A stretch of 64,000 nt of DNA from Pseudoroseicyclus aestuarii (GCF_003217255.1 NZ_QJTE01000002.1:248001-312000), one strand, 5' to 3'. Shown: positions 6,999-16,936, counted from the stretch's first letter. A program made the numbers and translations. Notes: a model not told the origin generated them from the letters alone.

Positions 6999-9617
6999 CT
7001 AGTCCGCCCCCAGGGCCTTCAGCCTATAGACCAGATCCAGCGCCTCGCGCGGGGAGAGGGCGTCGGGGCTGACTTCGGCGAGTTCCTCTTCGATGCGGGA
7101 GGTCTGCCGTTTCGCGGGGGGCGGCGCAGCGGCGGCGAAGAGCGGCAGCTCGTCGATCAGCGCCTGCGGCCGTCCGCCTTCGCGCGCGCCGGACTCCAGC
7201 GCCTCGAGCACGACGCGGGCGCGGGTCACCACGGCCTCCGGCAGGCCCGCGAGCCGCGCCACCTGCACGCCGTAGCTGCGATCCGCCGTGCCGCGTCGCA
7301 CCTCGTGCAGGAAGACGACATCGCCCTTGAACTCGCGCACCGCGACAGTGGCGGTGGCGACGCCCGAGAGCTGGCCGGCGAGCTGCGTCAGCTCGTGGTA
7401 ATGCGTGGCGAAGATGCCGCGGCAGCGGTTGACGCCGTGCAGGTGTTCCAGCACCGCCCAAGCGATCGAGAGGCCGTCCCATGTGGCCGTGCCGCGCCCG
7501 ATCTCGTCGAGGATCACCAGCGCGCGGTCGTCGGCCTGGTTCAGGATCGCCGCCGTCTCGACCATCTCGACCATGAAGGTCGAGCGGCCGCGGGCGAGGT
7601 CGTCGCTGGCGCCGACGCGGCTGAAGATCTGGCTGACGAGGCCGATATGGGCCTTTTTCGCGGGGACGTAGCTGCCCGCCTGCGCCAGCACCGCGATCAG
7701 CGCGTTCTGCCGCAGGAAGGTGGATTTGCCGGCCATGTTCGGCCCGGTCAGCAGCCAGAGCGGCTCTGTGCTGAGGCTGCAGTCGTTGCCGATGAAGCTT
7801 TGGCCCGCGCGCTTCAGGGCGCGTTCGACCACCGGGTGGCGGCCCCGGTCGACGCTGAAGGCGCGGCTGTCGTCGAGGTCGGGGCGGCACCAGTCCTCGC
7901 CCCGCGCGAGGTCGGCGAAGCTGCTGGCCAGGTCGACCTCGGCCAGCGCGCGGGCCAGCACGCCCAAGGGGCCGGCGGCTGCAAGCACCGCTCCGCGCAG
8001 GCTGTCGAAGAGGCGCCGCTCGAGGTCGAGGGCGAGGCCGCCGGCATTCAGGATGCGGGTCTCCAGCTCGCTGAGTTCCTGCGTGGTGAAGCGCAGCTGG
8101 TTGGCGGTGGTCTGGCGGTGGCGGAAGACCGCGTTCAGCGGCGGGGCGAGCATCTTCTCGGCATGGGTGGCGGTGACTTCTACGAAGTAGCCCAGCACGT
8201 TGTTGTGCTTGATCTTCAGGGCCTGGATGCCGCTGGTCTCGATATACTCGGCCTGCATCCCGGCGATCACGCCGCGCCCCTCGTCGCGCAGGCGGCGCGC
8301 TTCGTCGAGGTCGGCGTCGTGGCCGGGCGCAATATAGCCGCCGTCGCGTGCGAGAAGCGGCGGCTCGGCCACAAGCGCCTGGTCCAGCAGGTCGTGCAGC
8401 TCCTCGAGGCCGGTCAGGTTCCCCGCGGCCTCGGCCAGCAGGTCCGGCAGGGCGGCGCCATCGAGCGTAGCGGCGATCTGCGTCGCCGCCTCAAGCGTGC
8501 CGCGGATGGCGGCGAGGTCGCGCGGGCCGCCGCGCTCCAGCGCCAGTCGTGACAGGGCGCGGTCGAGATCGGCGGCGCCGCGCAGGTGGCCGCGCAGTGC
8601 CTCGCCGAGCTGCGGCGCCTCGGTCAGATGGGCGACGGCGGCCTGCCGCGCCCGGATCACCTCCAGCCGCCGCGAGGGGCCGGAGAGCCGCGCCTCGAGG
8701 AGGCGCGCGCCGGCGGCCGTCACAGTGCGGTCCACGGCGCCCAGAAGCGCCCCCTCGCGCCCGCCGTCCTGCGCCCGCACGAGTTCCAGCGAGCGGCGGG
8801 TGGCGGCGTCGATGCGCATGGCCGATTGCCGATCCTCGCGCTGCGGCGGGCGCAGCAGCGGCAGGCGGCCGCGCTGCGTGATCTCAAGATACTGCACCAG
8901 CGCGGCGAGGGCCGCGATCTCGGCCCGCTCGAAGGCGCCGAAGGCATCGAGCGAGGCGACCTCGTAGAGGCTGCACAGCCGTTGCAGCCCGCTGCCGCTG
9001 TCGAAGGCGCCGCGCCCCAGCTCGGTGACCACGGCGCCGGTCTCTTCCTCCAGCGCATCGAAGCCGGGGTCGGCTTCGGCGATCAGCACCTCCTTCGGGG
9101 TCAGACGTGCCAGTTCCGGCCCGAGGGCAGGGCGCGGGCAGGGCATGACAGAGACGCTGCCCGTCGACATATCGGCCCAGGCCAGCGCGCCCTCGCCCCG
9201 CACCTCTCCCCATGCGGCAAGGTAGTTATGCCGCCGCGCGTCGAGCAGGGCCTCCTCGGTCAGCGTGCCGGGGGTGACGAGGCGCACGACCTCGCGTTTC
9301 ACGACCGACTTGCTGCCGCGTTTCTTCGCCTCTGCCGGATCCTCCATCTGCTCGGCGATGGCGACGCGAAAGCCCTTGCGGATCAGCGTCAGCAGGTAGC
9401 CCTCGGCGGAATGGACCGGCACGCCGCACATGGCGATATCCTCGCCCAGGTGCTTGCCGCGCTTGGTCAGGGCGATGTCCAGCGCCTCGGCGGCCGCCAC
9501 GGCGTCGTCGAAGAACATCTCGTAGAAGTCGCCCATGCGGTAGAACAGCAGCGCGTCCGGAACCCCGGCCTTGATCTCGAGGAATTGCGCCATCATCGGC
9601 GTCGCGCTGTCCGTCAT
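6999..9617 (-). CDS. mutS: DNA mismatch repair protein MutS
   Basis: MutS recognises mismatches and recruits MutL. The N-terminal domain has the mismatch-reading Phe-x-Glu context (FYRMGDFYEMFFDDA). The Walker A motif GPNMAGKST is at about residue 625, Walker B is VILDEIGRGT, and FATHYHEL follows. The C-terminus has a short helical tail. I set the start at ATG 9617 (MTDSATPMMAQF); the frame stays open for another 54 codons upstream, but that extension is low-complexity and lacks family similarity. The length is 872 residues, normal. It is convergent with grpE, with repeat copy 1 between them. Confidence 0.96.
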   Translation of the reverse strand: MTDSATPMMAQFLEIKAGVPDALLFYRMGDFYEMFFDDAVAAAEALDIALTKRGKHLGEDIAMCGVPVHSAEGYLLTLIRKGFRVAIAEQMEDPAEAKKRGSKSVVKREVVRLVTPGTLTEEALLDARRHNYLAAWGEVRGEGALAWADMSTGSVSVMPCPRPALGPELARLTPKEVLIAEADPGFDALEEETGAVVTELGRGAFDSGSGLQRLCSLYEVASLDAFGAFERAEIAALAALVQYLEITQRGRLPLLRPPQREDRQSAMRIDAATRRSLELVRAQDGGREGALLGAVDRTVTAAGARLLEARLSGPSRRLEVIRARQAAVAHLTEAPQLGEALRGHLRGAADLDRALSRLALERGGPRDLAAIRGTLEAATQIAATLDGAALPDLLAEAAGNLTGLEELHDLLDQALVAEPPLLARDGGYIAPGHDADLDEARRLRDEGRGVIAGMQAEYIETSGIQALKIKHNNVLGYFVEVTATHAEKMLAPPLNAVFRHRQTTANQLRFTTQELSELETRILNAGGLALDLERRLFDSLRGAVLAAAGPLGVLARALAEVDLASSFADLARGEDWCRPDLDDSRAFSVDRGRHPVVERALKRAGQSFIGNDCSLSTEPLWLLTGPNMAGKSTFLRQNALIAVLAQAGSYVPAKKAHIGLVSQIFSRVGASDDLARGRSTFMVEMVETAAILNQADDRALVILDEIGRGTATWDGLSIAWAVLEHLHGVNRCRGIFATHYHELTQLAGQLSGVATATVAVREFKGDVVFLHEVRRGTADRSYGVQVARLAGLPEAVVTRARVVLEALESGAREGGRPQALIDELPLFAAAAPPPAKRQTSRIEEELAEVSPDALSPREALDLVYRLKALGAD

Positions 9618-9678
9618 CCCGCCCCCATGTCTGCGATGCGGCGAGACTACCGGGGGCGGGGGCGAGGGTGAAGCGCGA

Positions 9679-10329
9679 TCAGCTGTCGTCCTTGTGCAGG
9701 AACGGGGCGTCAGGCCCCCAGACCGCCTCGACCCGCGCGTCGCGGCCGCAGCCCTCGCGGTAGCGCGTGTAGGCGACATTCTTCGGCACGAAGAGGCCGA
9801 CGCTGGTCGCCGGCAGCCGGTCTTCGGCCAGGTAGTAGTCCTGGTGGTAGTCCTCGGCCTCGTAGAAGGGGCCCGCCGGCAGGACCGGGGTCGCGACCTC
9901 CTGCCCCAGCTCGGCCTCCGCCTCGGCCTTGGCGGCCAGAGCGGCCTCCTCCTGCGCCGGGGTGGCGAAGATGGCCGTGCGGTACTGGTCGCCGCGGTCG
10001 CAGAACTGCCCGCCCACGTCCAGCGGATCGACCGAGCGGAAGAAGAGGTGCATCAGCTCTTCGTAGCTGACGACGCTGGGGTCGTAGTGGATCTCGGCGG
10101 CCTCGTAGTAATCCGTCCGGCCCGAGGCGACCTCGTCGTAGGTCGGGTTCGGCGCGGTGCCGCCGGCATAGCCGGAGACGACCTCGCTCACCCCCTCGAC
10201 GCTTTCGAAATCGGCCTCCACGCACCAGAAGCAGCCGCCGGCGACGATGGCGGTCGCCTCCTCCTGCGCGAGGGCTGGGCCAGCAAGCGCGGCGCTGGCG
10301 ACGAGGGTGGCAATCAGGGTGCGATGCAT
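9679..10329 (-). CDS. msrA: Exported peptide methionine sulfoxide reductase MsrA
   Basis: MsrA reduces methionine-S-sulfoxide in proteins. The catalytic motif GCFWC is at residues 32-36 and the family pattern around EDYHQDYY is present. Residues 1-21 form a signal peptide with an ALA cleavage site, so this MsrA is predicted to act in the periplasm rather than the cytoplasm. The length is 216 residues. ATG 10329 is preceded by GGAGG. It lies upstream of mutS on the same strand, 61 bases away, with no clear functional link. No msrB partner is visible nearby. Confidence 0.93.
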   Translation of the reverse strand: MHRTLIATLVASAALAGPALAQEEATAIVAGGCFWCVEADFESVEGVSEVVSGYAGGTAPNPTYDEVASGRTDYYEAAEIHYDPSVVSYEELMHLFFRSVDPLDVGGQFCDRGDQYRTAIFATPAQEEAALAAKAEAEAELGQEVATPVLPAGPFYEAEDYHQDYYLAEDRLPATSVGLFVPKNVAYTRYREGCGRDARVEAVWGPDAPFLHKDDS

Positions 10330-10528
10330 GGGCTAATCCTCCGGTAGCTCAAGGAGTAACGCAGGCCGCCTCGATTCGTGTCGTCACGTCTCATTGATCT
10401 GGACCTGACGCGCCGCCCGCGCCATCGTCGCGGGATGACCCATGCCGATCCTGTTCCGCCCCGTCCCATGCAGCGCCCTCGCAGCCAATCCGCCGGATCC
10501 GGCCCCCGTGAACAAAGATCGTGACGCC

Positions 10529-11218
10529 ATGAGGATAGCCGCCTGGTCCGGCCCGCGGAACCTTTCGACCGCGATGATGTATGCTTTCGCGCAGCGCGCC
10601 GATTGCGACGTGCGGGACGAGCCCTTCTATGCCGCCTACCTGTCGCGCACCGGCCTCGACCACCCGATGCGCGAGGCTGTGCTGGCCAGCCAGCCCCGCG
10701 ACGCCGCGCAGGTGCCGGAGGGGTTTTCCGGCACGCCGCATCTCTATCTGAAGCTGATGGCGCATCACGCCCTCGCCGGCTTCCCGATGGATTGGGCGGA
10801 GGGCGCGCGCCACCTGCACCTGATCCGCCACCCGGCCCGGGTGATCGCCAGCTACGGCGTGAAACGGGCCGAGATGACGCTCGAGGATATCGGTTTCCCG
10901 CAGCAGGCCGCGCTGTTCGAGCGTTTCGGCGGCACCGTCCTCGACAGCGTCACGATCCGCGCCGATCCTGAGGCTGCGCTGCGCGCCCTCTGCGCCGCGC
11001 TGGAGCTGCCCTTCGATCCGGCAATGCTGTCCTGGCCCTCAGGCGGCTGCGACCGCGACGGCGCCTGGGCGCCGCATTGGTACGGCGCGGTCCATGGCTC
11101 CACCGGCTTCGCCGATCCCGAGGGCCCGCTCCCCGTGCTGGAAGGCGCCGCGCGTGACCTCTGCGAGGCCGCCTTGCCCTATTACGAGGCGCTCGAGGCG
11201 CATCGCCTGCGGCCCTGA
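10529..11218 (+). CDS. Sulfotransferase-like protein
   Basis: The protein is 229 residues. The N-terminal SGPRNLSTAMM resembles the 5'-phosphosulfate loop of PAPS-dependent sulfotransferases, and LIRHPARVIASY resembles their 3'-phosphate-binding strand and helix. Proteins of this kind are common in proteobacteria, and the acceptor substrate is usually unknown. I chose ATG 10529; an in-frame start at 10442 would add 29 residues before the conserved beginning. The neighbours give no pathway. The family assignment is fairly sure; true sulfotransferase activity is inference. Confidence 0.72.
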   Translation: MRIAAWSGPRNLSTAMMYAFAQRADCDVRDEPFYAAYLSRTGLDHPMREAVLASQPRDAAQVPEGFSGTPHLYLKLMAHHALAGFPMDWAEGARHLHLIRHPARVIASYGVKRAEMTLEDIGFPQQAALFERFGGTVLDSVTIRADPEAALRALCAALELPFDPAMLSWPSGGCDRDGAWAPHWYGAVHGSTGFADPEGPLPVLEGAARDLCEAALPYYEALEAHRLRP

Positions 11219-11279
11219 GCGCCGGGAGACGTTGGGCACCGGGGCTGTTTGGCTGCGGTGAAGGCCGGCGGTGCGGATA

Positions 11280-11888
11280 ATGTCGGAGCAGAGCGATCCA
11301 ATGGCCTTGGGGATGAAAGATTCAGTCGTGCACCACCCAGACCTCTACATACTCCGTCACGGCGAAACGGTCTGGAACCGAGAAGGCCGGTTTCAAGGTC
11401 ACGCGGATTCTCCACTGACGGAAAAAGGACGGACGCAAGCCCTGCGGCAGAGAGCCTTGCTGACAGCCGTCGGCTCAGCGCCTGAGAAACGCTTTTGCAG
11501 CCCCCAAGGCAGAGCGGTGCAGACCGCGCAACTCGCCCTTGATGGGGCCGAGCCAGTGATCTTCGACGACCGATTGAAAGAGATACATTTCGGGTCGTGG
11601 GAAGGCCGCACACGAGAAGACATTAGATCGGTGATCGACTGCCCTTTCGAAAGCGGCCTTTGGTATTTCAGAAGCCCCGGAGGCGAGACCTTTGGGTCGA
11701 TCTCCTGCCGCGTGCGATCGTTTCTGGCCGACCTCTCAGAACCGGCGACCGTCGTGACCCATGGCATAACCTCCATCGTGCTGCGCGGTCTGTGCCTGGG
11801 GCTGGATCAGGCCGGCATGTTGAAACTGCCCAAGCACCAAGGGTGCATCTTCCACCTGTCGGCAGGCAAGGAGACCATCCTTCTTTGA
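11280..11888 (+). CDS. Histidine phosphatase (phosphoglycerate mutase-like) family protein
   Basis: The phosphohistidine motif ILRHGETVW is near residue 23 and CSPQGRAVQTA gives the next conserved arginine. IHFGSWEG carries the acid residue and VVTHGI the second histidine, so all catalytic positions look intact. The length is about 202 residues. Possible substrates include alpha-ribazole phosphate or sugar phosphates; none is indicated by context. Starts at GTG 11271, ATG 11280 or ATG 11301 are all possible; GGAG at 11285 favours 11301. Base composition looks less GC-biased at third codon positions than the neighbours, so it may be a later arrival. Confidence 0.78.
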   Translation: MSEQSDPMALGMKDSVVHHPDLYILRHGETVWNREGRFQGHADSPLTEKGRTQALRQRALLTAVGSAPEKRFCSPQGRAVQTAQLALDGAEPVIFDDRLKEIHFGSWEGRTREDIRSVIDCPFESGLWYFRSPGGETFGSISCRVRSFLADLSEPATVVTHGITSIVLRGLCLGLDQAGMLKLPKHQGCIFHLSAGKETILL

Positions 11889-11973
11889 TTGCCCCGAGAG
11901 GCTGGCACCTCGGAGCGCAAGCCGCTGGGTGCGCAGCGGGTCCGAGGTAGGCGCCTCCGCTCATGGGCCATGC

Positions 11974-11999
11974 AAAAGGGGGCCGCAGGGCCCCCTTCT
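11974..11999 (-). terminator. Rho-independent terminator of the MetE-like gene
   Basis: A 9-bp stem AAGGGGGCC/GGCCCCCTT (11976-11984 with 11989-11997) has a four-base loop. On the minus strand it is followed by TTTTGC. It lies 25 bases beyond the stop of the minus-strand gene ending at 12024, and it could also stop transcripts of the convergent phosphatase gene. Confidence 0.8.
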
Positions 12000-12023
12000 A
12001 CCGTCATTCTTTCGGGCTGTGCC

Positions 12024-13127
12024 TCAGACCTCGCCCCAGATCGCCTCGGCGGTCTTCACGACAAGCTCCAGCTTGCGGGCCTGGTCGTCGTAGGTGACCG
12101 AATTGCCTTCCTCGGTCGAGGCAAAGCCGCATTGCGGCGCGATGCCCAGCTGGTCGAGGTCGGCGTATTTCGCGGCCTCGTCGAAGTGGCGCTTCAGGTC
12201 GTCCATGCTCTCCAGATCACCGGTCTTGGTGGTGATGAAGCCCGGCAGGACGCGCTTCTTGCCTTTGGGCAGCAGCTTCAGCGGCTCGAGGCCCCCGGCC
12301 CGCTCGGTGTCGTATTCCATGAAATAGATATCGACATCGGTCTTGTTGAAGATCGCATCCGCGGCCTGATCGTAGCCGCCCGTCGCGGCGAAGGTCGATT
12401 TGAAGTTGCCGCGGCACATGTGCATGCCGATCAGCATGTCCGAGGGCCGGTCCTTGATCGCCTCGTTCAGCATCCAGGCATACTGGTCGATCAGCCAGTC
12501 CGGATCCTGCCCGGCCTCCTTCTTCGCGGCCCGGTGCTTGGGATCGCAGAGATAGGCGAAGAAGATGTCGTCCATCTGCAGGTAACGGCAGCCGATGTCG
12601 TAGAAGGCGCGGGTCGCCTTGGCATAGGTCGCGGCGAGATCGGCGAACATCGCCTCGGGGTTCTCGCGGTACTCGGGGACATGGATGTCCTCGGGCAGCA
12701 CCCGGAAATGGCAGGCCGAGGGGCCGGGGATCGAGATCTTCGGCACCACGTCGGTGTGGTCGCGCACGAAGGCGAAATGCTCCAGCATCGGGTGATTATC
12801 GGGAAAGTCGAAGCGCTCGCGCACCACCGGCGTCACCGGGATCGCCGTGGTCGCGGAAAAACCGATGCCGCCCTCGCGCCGCTCGAGGTCGAGGCCGGTC
12901 AGCGCATCCATGAAGTCGTAGTGCCAGAAGGCGCGCCGCGCCTCGCCGTCGGTGACGGCCTTCAGCCCGACATTCTCCTGCATCTTGATCAGGCCCGGGA
13001 TCTCGCGATCCTCGATCTCCTTCAGCTCGAGGCCGGTGACCCCGGCCTTGCGCGCCTCGTGGATCGGCTGCGGGCGCAGCAGGCTGCCGACGTGATCGGC
13101 GCGGAACGGCGGTTGAAGATCGCTCAT
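12024..13127 (-). CDS. MetE C-terminal-like (cobalamin-independent methionine synthase II) family protein
   Basis: The 367-residue protein matches only the C-terminal catalytic half of MetE. It opens with FRADHVGSLLRP and has probable zinc ligands in HMCRGNF (His, Cys) and PQCGFAST (Cys). MetE transfers a methyl group to homocysteine. Stand-alone short versions may use other methyl donors or act on other thiols, so the reaction is not settled. I set the start at ATG 13127 with GAGGAG upstream; the frame extends 31 codons further with poor similarity. It lies between a terminator and repeat copy 2, so it is probably a single-gene unit. Confidence 0.82.
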   Translation of the reverse strand: MSDLQPPFRADHVGSLLRPQPIHEARKAGVTGLELKEIEDREIPGLIKMQENVGLKAVTDGEARRAFWHYDFMDALTGLDLERREGGIGFSATTAIPVTPVVRERFDFPDNHPMLEHFAFVRDHTDVVPKISIPGPSACHFRVLPEDIHVPEYRENPEAMFADLAATYAKATRAFYDIGCRYLQMDDIFFAYLCDPKHRAAKKEAGQDPDWLIDQYAWMLNEAIKDRPSDMLIGMHMCRGNFKSTFAATGGYDQAADAIFNKTDVDIYFMEYDTERAGGLEPLKLLPKGKKRVLPGFITTKTGDLESMDDLKRHFDEAAKYADLDQLGIAPQCGFASTEEGNSVTYDDQARKLELVVKTAEAIWGEV

Positions 13128-13237
13128 GACATCTGCTCCTCTAGAGGTGCCGGAGATCTCGCCCGCGCGCCGCTGGGCGTCAACCTCATGACCCGCGCCC
13201 GGATCATGAGATCGCTTCATGACGAAGTGAGGCGCGT

Positions 13238-13296
13238 GCCCCCTTCATGTTTCGAAAAATACTCCGGGGGTGCGGGGGCTGGCCCCCGCTCCCGCC
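13238..13296 (-). repeat. Two-hairpin intergenic repeat, copy 2 (3' of argG)
   Basis: Read on the minus strand from the argG stop, a GCGGGGG/CCCCCGC stem (13272-13278 with 13283-13289) is followed by CCCCCGGAGTATTTTTCGAA and ACATGAAGGGGG. The hairpin is next to the stop codon and the AT-rich core lies beyond it, the same orientation relative to the upstream gene as in the other four copies. It probably acts as a terminator or 3'-end stabiliser for argG mRNA. Confidence 0.75.
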
Positions 13297-13299
13297 GTG

Positions 13300-14535
13300 T
13301 CAGCCCTTGAGCCGCCGGGCCCGCGCCGCCAGCAGCTTCAGCCGCAGCGCGTTCAGGCGGATGAAGCCCTGCGCATCGGTCTGGTCGTAGGCGCCGGCAT
13401 CCTCCTCGAAGGTCACATGCGCCTCGGAATACAGGCTGTTCTCGCTCCAGCGGGCCACGCTGCGCACCGACCCCTTGTAAAGCTTCAGCCGCACCGTGCC
13501 CGACACCAGGGTCTGGCTGGCGTCGATCGCCGCCTGCAGCATCTCGCGCTCGGGGCTGAACCAGAAGCCGTTGTAGATCAGCTCCGCGTAGCGCGGCATC
13601 AGGCTGTCCTTGAGGTGCCCGGCGCCCGAATCGAGCGTGATCTGCTCGATCCCGCGATGCGCCTCGAGCAGGATCGTGCCGCCCGGCGTCTCGTAGATGC
13701 CGCGGGACTTCATGCCCACGAAGCGGTTTTCCACGAGGTCGAGGATGCCGATGCCGTGCTTGGCGCCCAGCTCGTTCAGCCGGGTCAGGATCGTGGCCGG
13801 GCTCATCGCCTCGCCGTCGATGGCCACGGCATCGCCCTTCTCGAAGGTCACCTCGATCATCTCGGGGGTGTCCGGCGCATCCTCGGGGCGGGTGATGCGC
13901 TGCAGCACGTAATCGGGCGCCTCCTGCGCCGGGTCTTCCAGAACCCGCCCCTCGGAGGAAGTGTGCAGAAGGTTCGCGTCGACGCTGAAGGGCGCCTCGC
14001 CGCGCTTGTTCTTGGCGATCGGGATCTGGTTCGCCTCGGCGAATTCCAGCAGCTTCGTGCGGCTGGTCAGGTCCCATTCCCGCCAGGGCGCGATCACCCG
14101 GATGTCGGGGTTCAGGGCATAGGCCGCCAGCTCGAAGCGGACCTGGTCGTTGCCCTTGCCGGTGGCGCCATGGGCGATGGCATCGGCGCCGGTCTCCTCG
14201 GCGATCTCGACCAGCCGCTTGGAGATCAGCGGCCGCGCGATCGAGGTGCCCAGCAGGTACTGCCCCTCGTAAAGCGCATTGGCGCGGAACATCGGGTTGA
14301 CGAAGTCGCGCACGAATTCCTCGCGCACGTCCTCGATGTAGATGTTCTCGGGCTTGATCCCCAGCATCTCGGCCTTGGCCCGCGCCGGCTCCAGCTCTTC
14401 GCCCTGGCCGAGGTCGGCGGTGAAGGTCACCACCTCGCATCGATACTCGGTCTGCAGCCACTTGAGGATGATCGATGTGTCCAGTCCGCCGGAATAGGCG
14501 AGGACGACCTTCTTGGGGGCAGGCTGCAGGGCCAT
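13300..14535 (-). CDS. argG: Argininosuccinate synthase
   Basis: ArgG joins citrulline and aspartate with ATP in arginine synthesis. The N-terminal pyrophosphatase loop [12 protein letters not shown] starts near residue 10. The citrulline and aspartate site motifs [14 protein letters not shown] and NLLHTSSEG are present. The length is 411 residues, normal. ATG 14535 has AAGGAG 6 bases upstream; the frame is open 18 codons more, but that part is unlikely. It stands alone, with repeat copy 2 after the stop, and is divergent from a membrane-protein gene. Confidence 0.97.
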   Translation of the reverse strand: MALQPAPKKVVLAYSGGLDTSIILKWLQTEYRCEVVTFTADLGQGEELEPARAKAEMLGIKPENIYIEDVREEFVRDFVNPMFRANALYEGQYLLGTSIARPLISKRLVEIAEETGADAIAHGATGKGNDQVRFELAAYALNPDIRVIAPWREWDLTSRTKLLEFAEANQIPIAKNKRGEAPFSVDANLLHTSSEGRVLEDPAQEAPDYVLQRITRPEDAPDTPEMIEVTFEKGDAVAIDGEAMSPATILTRLNELGAKHGIGILDLVENRFVGMKSRGIYETPGGTILLEAHRGIEQITLDSGAGHLKDSLMPRYAELIYNGFWFSPEREMLQAAIDASQTLVSGTVRLKLYKGSVRSVARWSENSLYSEAHVTFEEDAGAYDQTDAQGFIRLNALRLKLLAARARRLKG

Positions 14536-14663
14536 GTGTCTCTCCTTGTTACGGGTTAGGCGCCTAGCCGCTTTCCCATGGGACAGCAAGCGAGGGGCGC
14601 CATTGACCCCCCGCGCCGGCCCGTGTCTGCTGCGCGCGAAGGCGGCTGGAAAGGATTTCGGAT

Positions 14664-15422
14664 ATGAGCGGCGCGATCGTCACGCACTCCGTGCAGCTTG
14701 TGCGGCGCAACATCGGCGAGGCGCTGCGGGTCTCTCTGGTGCCGCTGGCCGTGGCGACGGTTCTGATCGGCCTGATCACGGCCTTCTTCGGCCCCGAGGT
14801 GCCACTGCAGCCGGGGACCGAAGAGGCGCCCGCGCCCGCGGATCTCGCCGCCACGCTGATCGTGCTGGCCGTCACCGTCACCGTCGGCATCCTCTGCGCG
14901 GCCTGGGCTGCGGTCGCCTGGCATCGCTTCGTCCTGCTCGAGGAATATCCAGGCTGGATTCCGCCCTTCGCGGGGCGCCCGGTCGGCGCCTATGCGCTGC
15001 GTTCGTTCCAGTTGTCGCTGGTGGTCATCGCGATCATGGTCCCGATCAGTCTGGTCTTCGCGCTGATCGCCACCCTGCTGCCCTTCGTCTTTCTCGTCTT
15101 CCTCGCGATCTTCTTCGCGGCCAGCTACCTGTCGCTGCGCTTCGGCCTGATCCTGCCCGCCACGGCGGTCGGAGAAACGATGAGCCTGCGCGCGGCCTGG
15201 GCGGCCTCGGCCAGCGCGAGCAACGGCATCGCGGTGGCCGCCGTGGTCCTGGCGGCCCTGCAGATCGTCCTCGCCCTTGCGGTGCAGGGCCTCGCCCTGG
15301 CCGGGCTGGGCATCCTCGCCTTCGCGGCGGATATCGTGGTGAACTGGCTGTCGCTGATGCTTGGCATCGCGGTCCTGACCACGATCTACGGCGTCACGGT
15401 CGAGGGGCGGCGTCTGGGCTAG
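14664..15422 (+). CDS. Integral membrane protein of unknown function
   Basis: The protein has 252 residues and about six hydrophobic segments: around residues 20-42, 65-85, 115-145 as a broad double span, 180-205 and 210-245. It has no catalytic motif I recognise. The layout, with an amphipathic start ([16 protein letters not shown]) and repeated spans, resembles generic glycerophosphoryl diester phosphodiesterase-associated membrane-domain or DUF-type proteins, but I cannot name a family. AAAGGA precedes ATG 14664. Its TAG stop shares the bases CTAG with the stop of the convergent permease gene. Confidence 0.7.
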   Translation: MSGAIVTHSVQLVRRNIGEALRVSLVPLAVATVLIGLITAFFGPEVPLQPGTEEAPAPADLAATLIVLAVTVTVGILCAAWAAVAWHRFVLLEEYPGWIPPFAGRPVGAYALRSFQLSLVVIAIMVPISLVFALIATLLPFVFLVFLAIFFAASYLSLRFGLILPATAVGETMSLRAAWAASASASNGIAVAAVVLAALQIVLALAVQGLALAGLGILAFAADIVVNWLSLMLGIAVLTTIYGVTVEGRRLG

Positions 15423-16936
15423 TCCATCGCCCGGCCGGGATCGACCCGGCTTGTGACCGGCCCCGCGGCCAGGCGCATCCGCCCCCGCAGGTGCGACGAG
15501 ACGAGGTCGATCGCCAGCGTCAGCAACCCCATAGCCACCAGCAGCAGCACCGCCCGGTCGAGCCGCAGCTGCTGGATCGCGGCATCGACGTGGAAGCCCA
15601 GCGTGGCGACGCCGATCAGCCCGAAGATCGCGCTGTCGCGCACGATGATCTCCCAGCGATACAGAAGCAGCGCGAGGAAGGCCGGGAACTGCCGCGGCAG
15701 AAGCTCCCACCCCCAGAGGGTCAGCCCGCGCGGCGCATCGGGCCGCAGGGCAAGGCCCTGCGCCTGCCGCCCCAGCAGATGCGCGATGATCGCGCCGTTG
15801 TGCAGACCCAGCGCCAGCACGGCGGGCAGCATCGAGGGGCCGAGGCATTGCAGCAGGATGAAGGCCAGCATGTAGTCGGGGATGTTGCGCAGCACCGCCA
15901 GCAGCGCATCGCCCAGCACCGCGCCCACGCGCCCCGTCACCCGCCGCACCATCAGCGGAAAGCCAAGGCCCGCGATCAGCGCCGCCAGCGCCAGCGCAAG
16001 CTGCGACAGCACCAGCGTGACCAGCGTGCCGGGCGCGATCTGCCCGGCGATCATCTCCCACAGCCAGGCCGGCAGCGCCGCGAGATCGCCCTGCCGCAGC
16101 GGCGCGGGCACGATGTCCTGCGCGAAGCGCATCAGGATGCCGCTGCCCATGGGCGGCACATCGACCTGCGCCAGCAGCACCAGCGCGCCCAGCAGGTACA
16201 GCGGCACCAGCCGCCAGCGCAGCCAGAGCCGCAGCGGCAGGATGATCGCGAAGAAGCACAGAAGAACCGCCGCCGCCTCGGCGTAGTCGGCCTGGCGGAA
16301 ATAGCTTTCCATCAGGAAGCCCAGCGTCGGCAGCCCGACGAAGCCCAGCACGGCGGAGGAACGCAGCCCGCATTCCATCCGGTAGGCCGCGTAGGACAGC
16401 ATCTGCGGCATGGCCAGCGGCAGCCGGGTCCAGAGCAGCGCGCTGAGGGTCCCGGTGCCGCGCGGCAGGGCGCTGGCGGCGCCGGCATCGACCTCCTCGA
16501 GGTATTCGGCAAAGACCTTGGCGAAGATGCCGGCATAGGGCAGGGCGATGGCCAGCACGCCGGTCAGAGGCGACAGGCCTGTCACCTGCATCAGCAGCAG
16601 CGCCCAGAACAACTCGTGGATGGAGCGCAGGGCAACGCAGAGCCCGCGCACGGCGGGGTGGCGATAGGCGGGCGCCATGACCAGCCCCGCCAGCGCGCCG
16701 CAGGTCACGCCGACCAGCGCGAAGGCCAGCGTCAGCGCCGCCGCATGCAGCAGCGGCAGCGCCTGTCCGAAATCGGGATGCAGCAAACCGCGTGCCATCT
16801 GCGCCAGCATCGCCGCCGGATCCGGCGCGAGCAGCCGCAGGTCCGCCAGCGCGAAGGCCAGCGCCGTCACCAGCGCGAAGCCGGCCAGCACATGCGTCCG
16901 GCGCAGCGGCGGCCTGACCGTGCCGCGATCAGTCAT
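15419..16936 (-). CDS. ABC transporter permease, two PhnE-type domains fused
   Basis: The 505-residue membrane protein contains two homologous permease units, roughly residues 60-265 and 300-500. Each carries an EAA-type cytoplasmic loop: SALPRGTGTLSALLWTRLP in the first and APRGLTLWGWELLPRQFP in the second. PhnE permeases are normally single-domain (about 250-300 residues) and pair with themselves or a second gene, so this is a fusion of both halves. It is the last gene of a substrate-binding / ATPase / permease operon and overlaps the ATPase gene by 8 bases. The substrate would be an oxyanion such as phosphonate, phosphite or selenate; see the binding protein. Confidence 0.85.
   Translation of the reverse strand: MTDRGTVRPPLRRTHVLAGFALVTALAFALADLRLLAPDPAAMLAQMARGLLHPDFGQALPLLHAAALTLAFALVGVTCGALAGLVMAPAYRHPAVRGLCVALRSIHELFWALLLMQVTGLSPLTGVLAIALPYAGIFAKVFAEYLEEVDAGAASALPRGTGTLSALLWTRLPLAMPQMLSYAAYRMECGLRSSAVLGFVGLPTLGFLMESYFRQADYAEAAAVLLCFFAIILPLRLWLRWRLVPLYLLGALVLLAQVDVPPMGSGILMRFAQDIVPAPLRQGDLAALPAWLWEMIAGQIAPGTLVTLVLSQLALALAALIAGLGFPLMVRRVTGRVGAVLGDALLAVLRNIPDYMLAFILLQCLGPSMLPAVLALGLHNGAIIAHLLGRQAQGLALRPDAPRGLTLWGWELLPRQFPAFLALLLYRWEIIVRDSAIFGLIGVATLGFHVDAAIQQLRLDRAVLLLVAMGLLTLAIDLVSSHLRGRMRLAAGPVTSRVDPGRAMD

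Noticed and set aside
13128-13237. Possible SAM riboswitch before the MetE-like gene
   Set aside because: The leader has some repeated TCATGA words but no stem arrangement I could match to a known SAM riboswitch class.
11889-13310. Plus-strand open frame of about 470 codons opposite the MetE-like gene
   Set aside because: The minus-strand product matches a known family with zinc ligands and its own terminator; the plus-strand frame runs through that terminator and a repeat.
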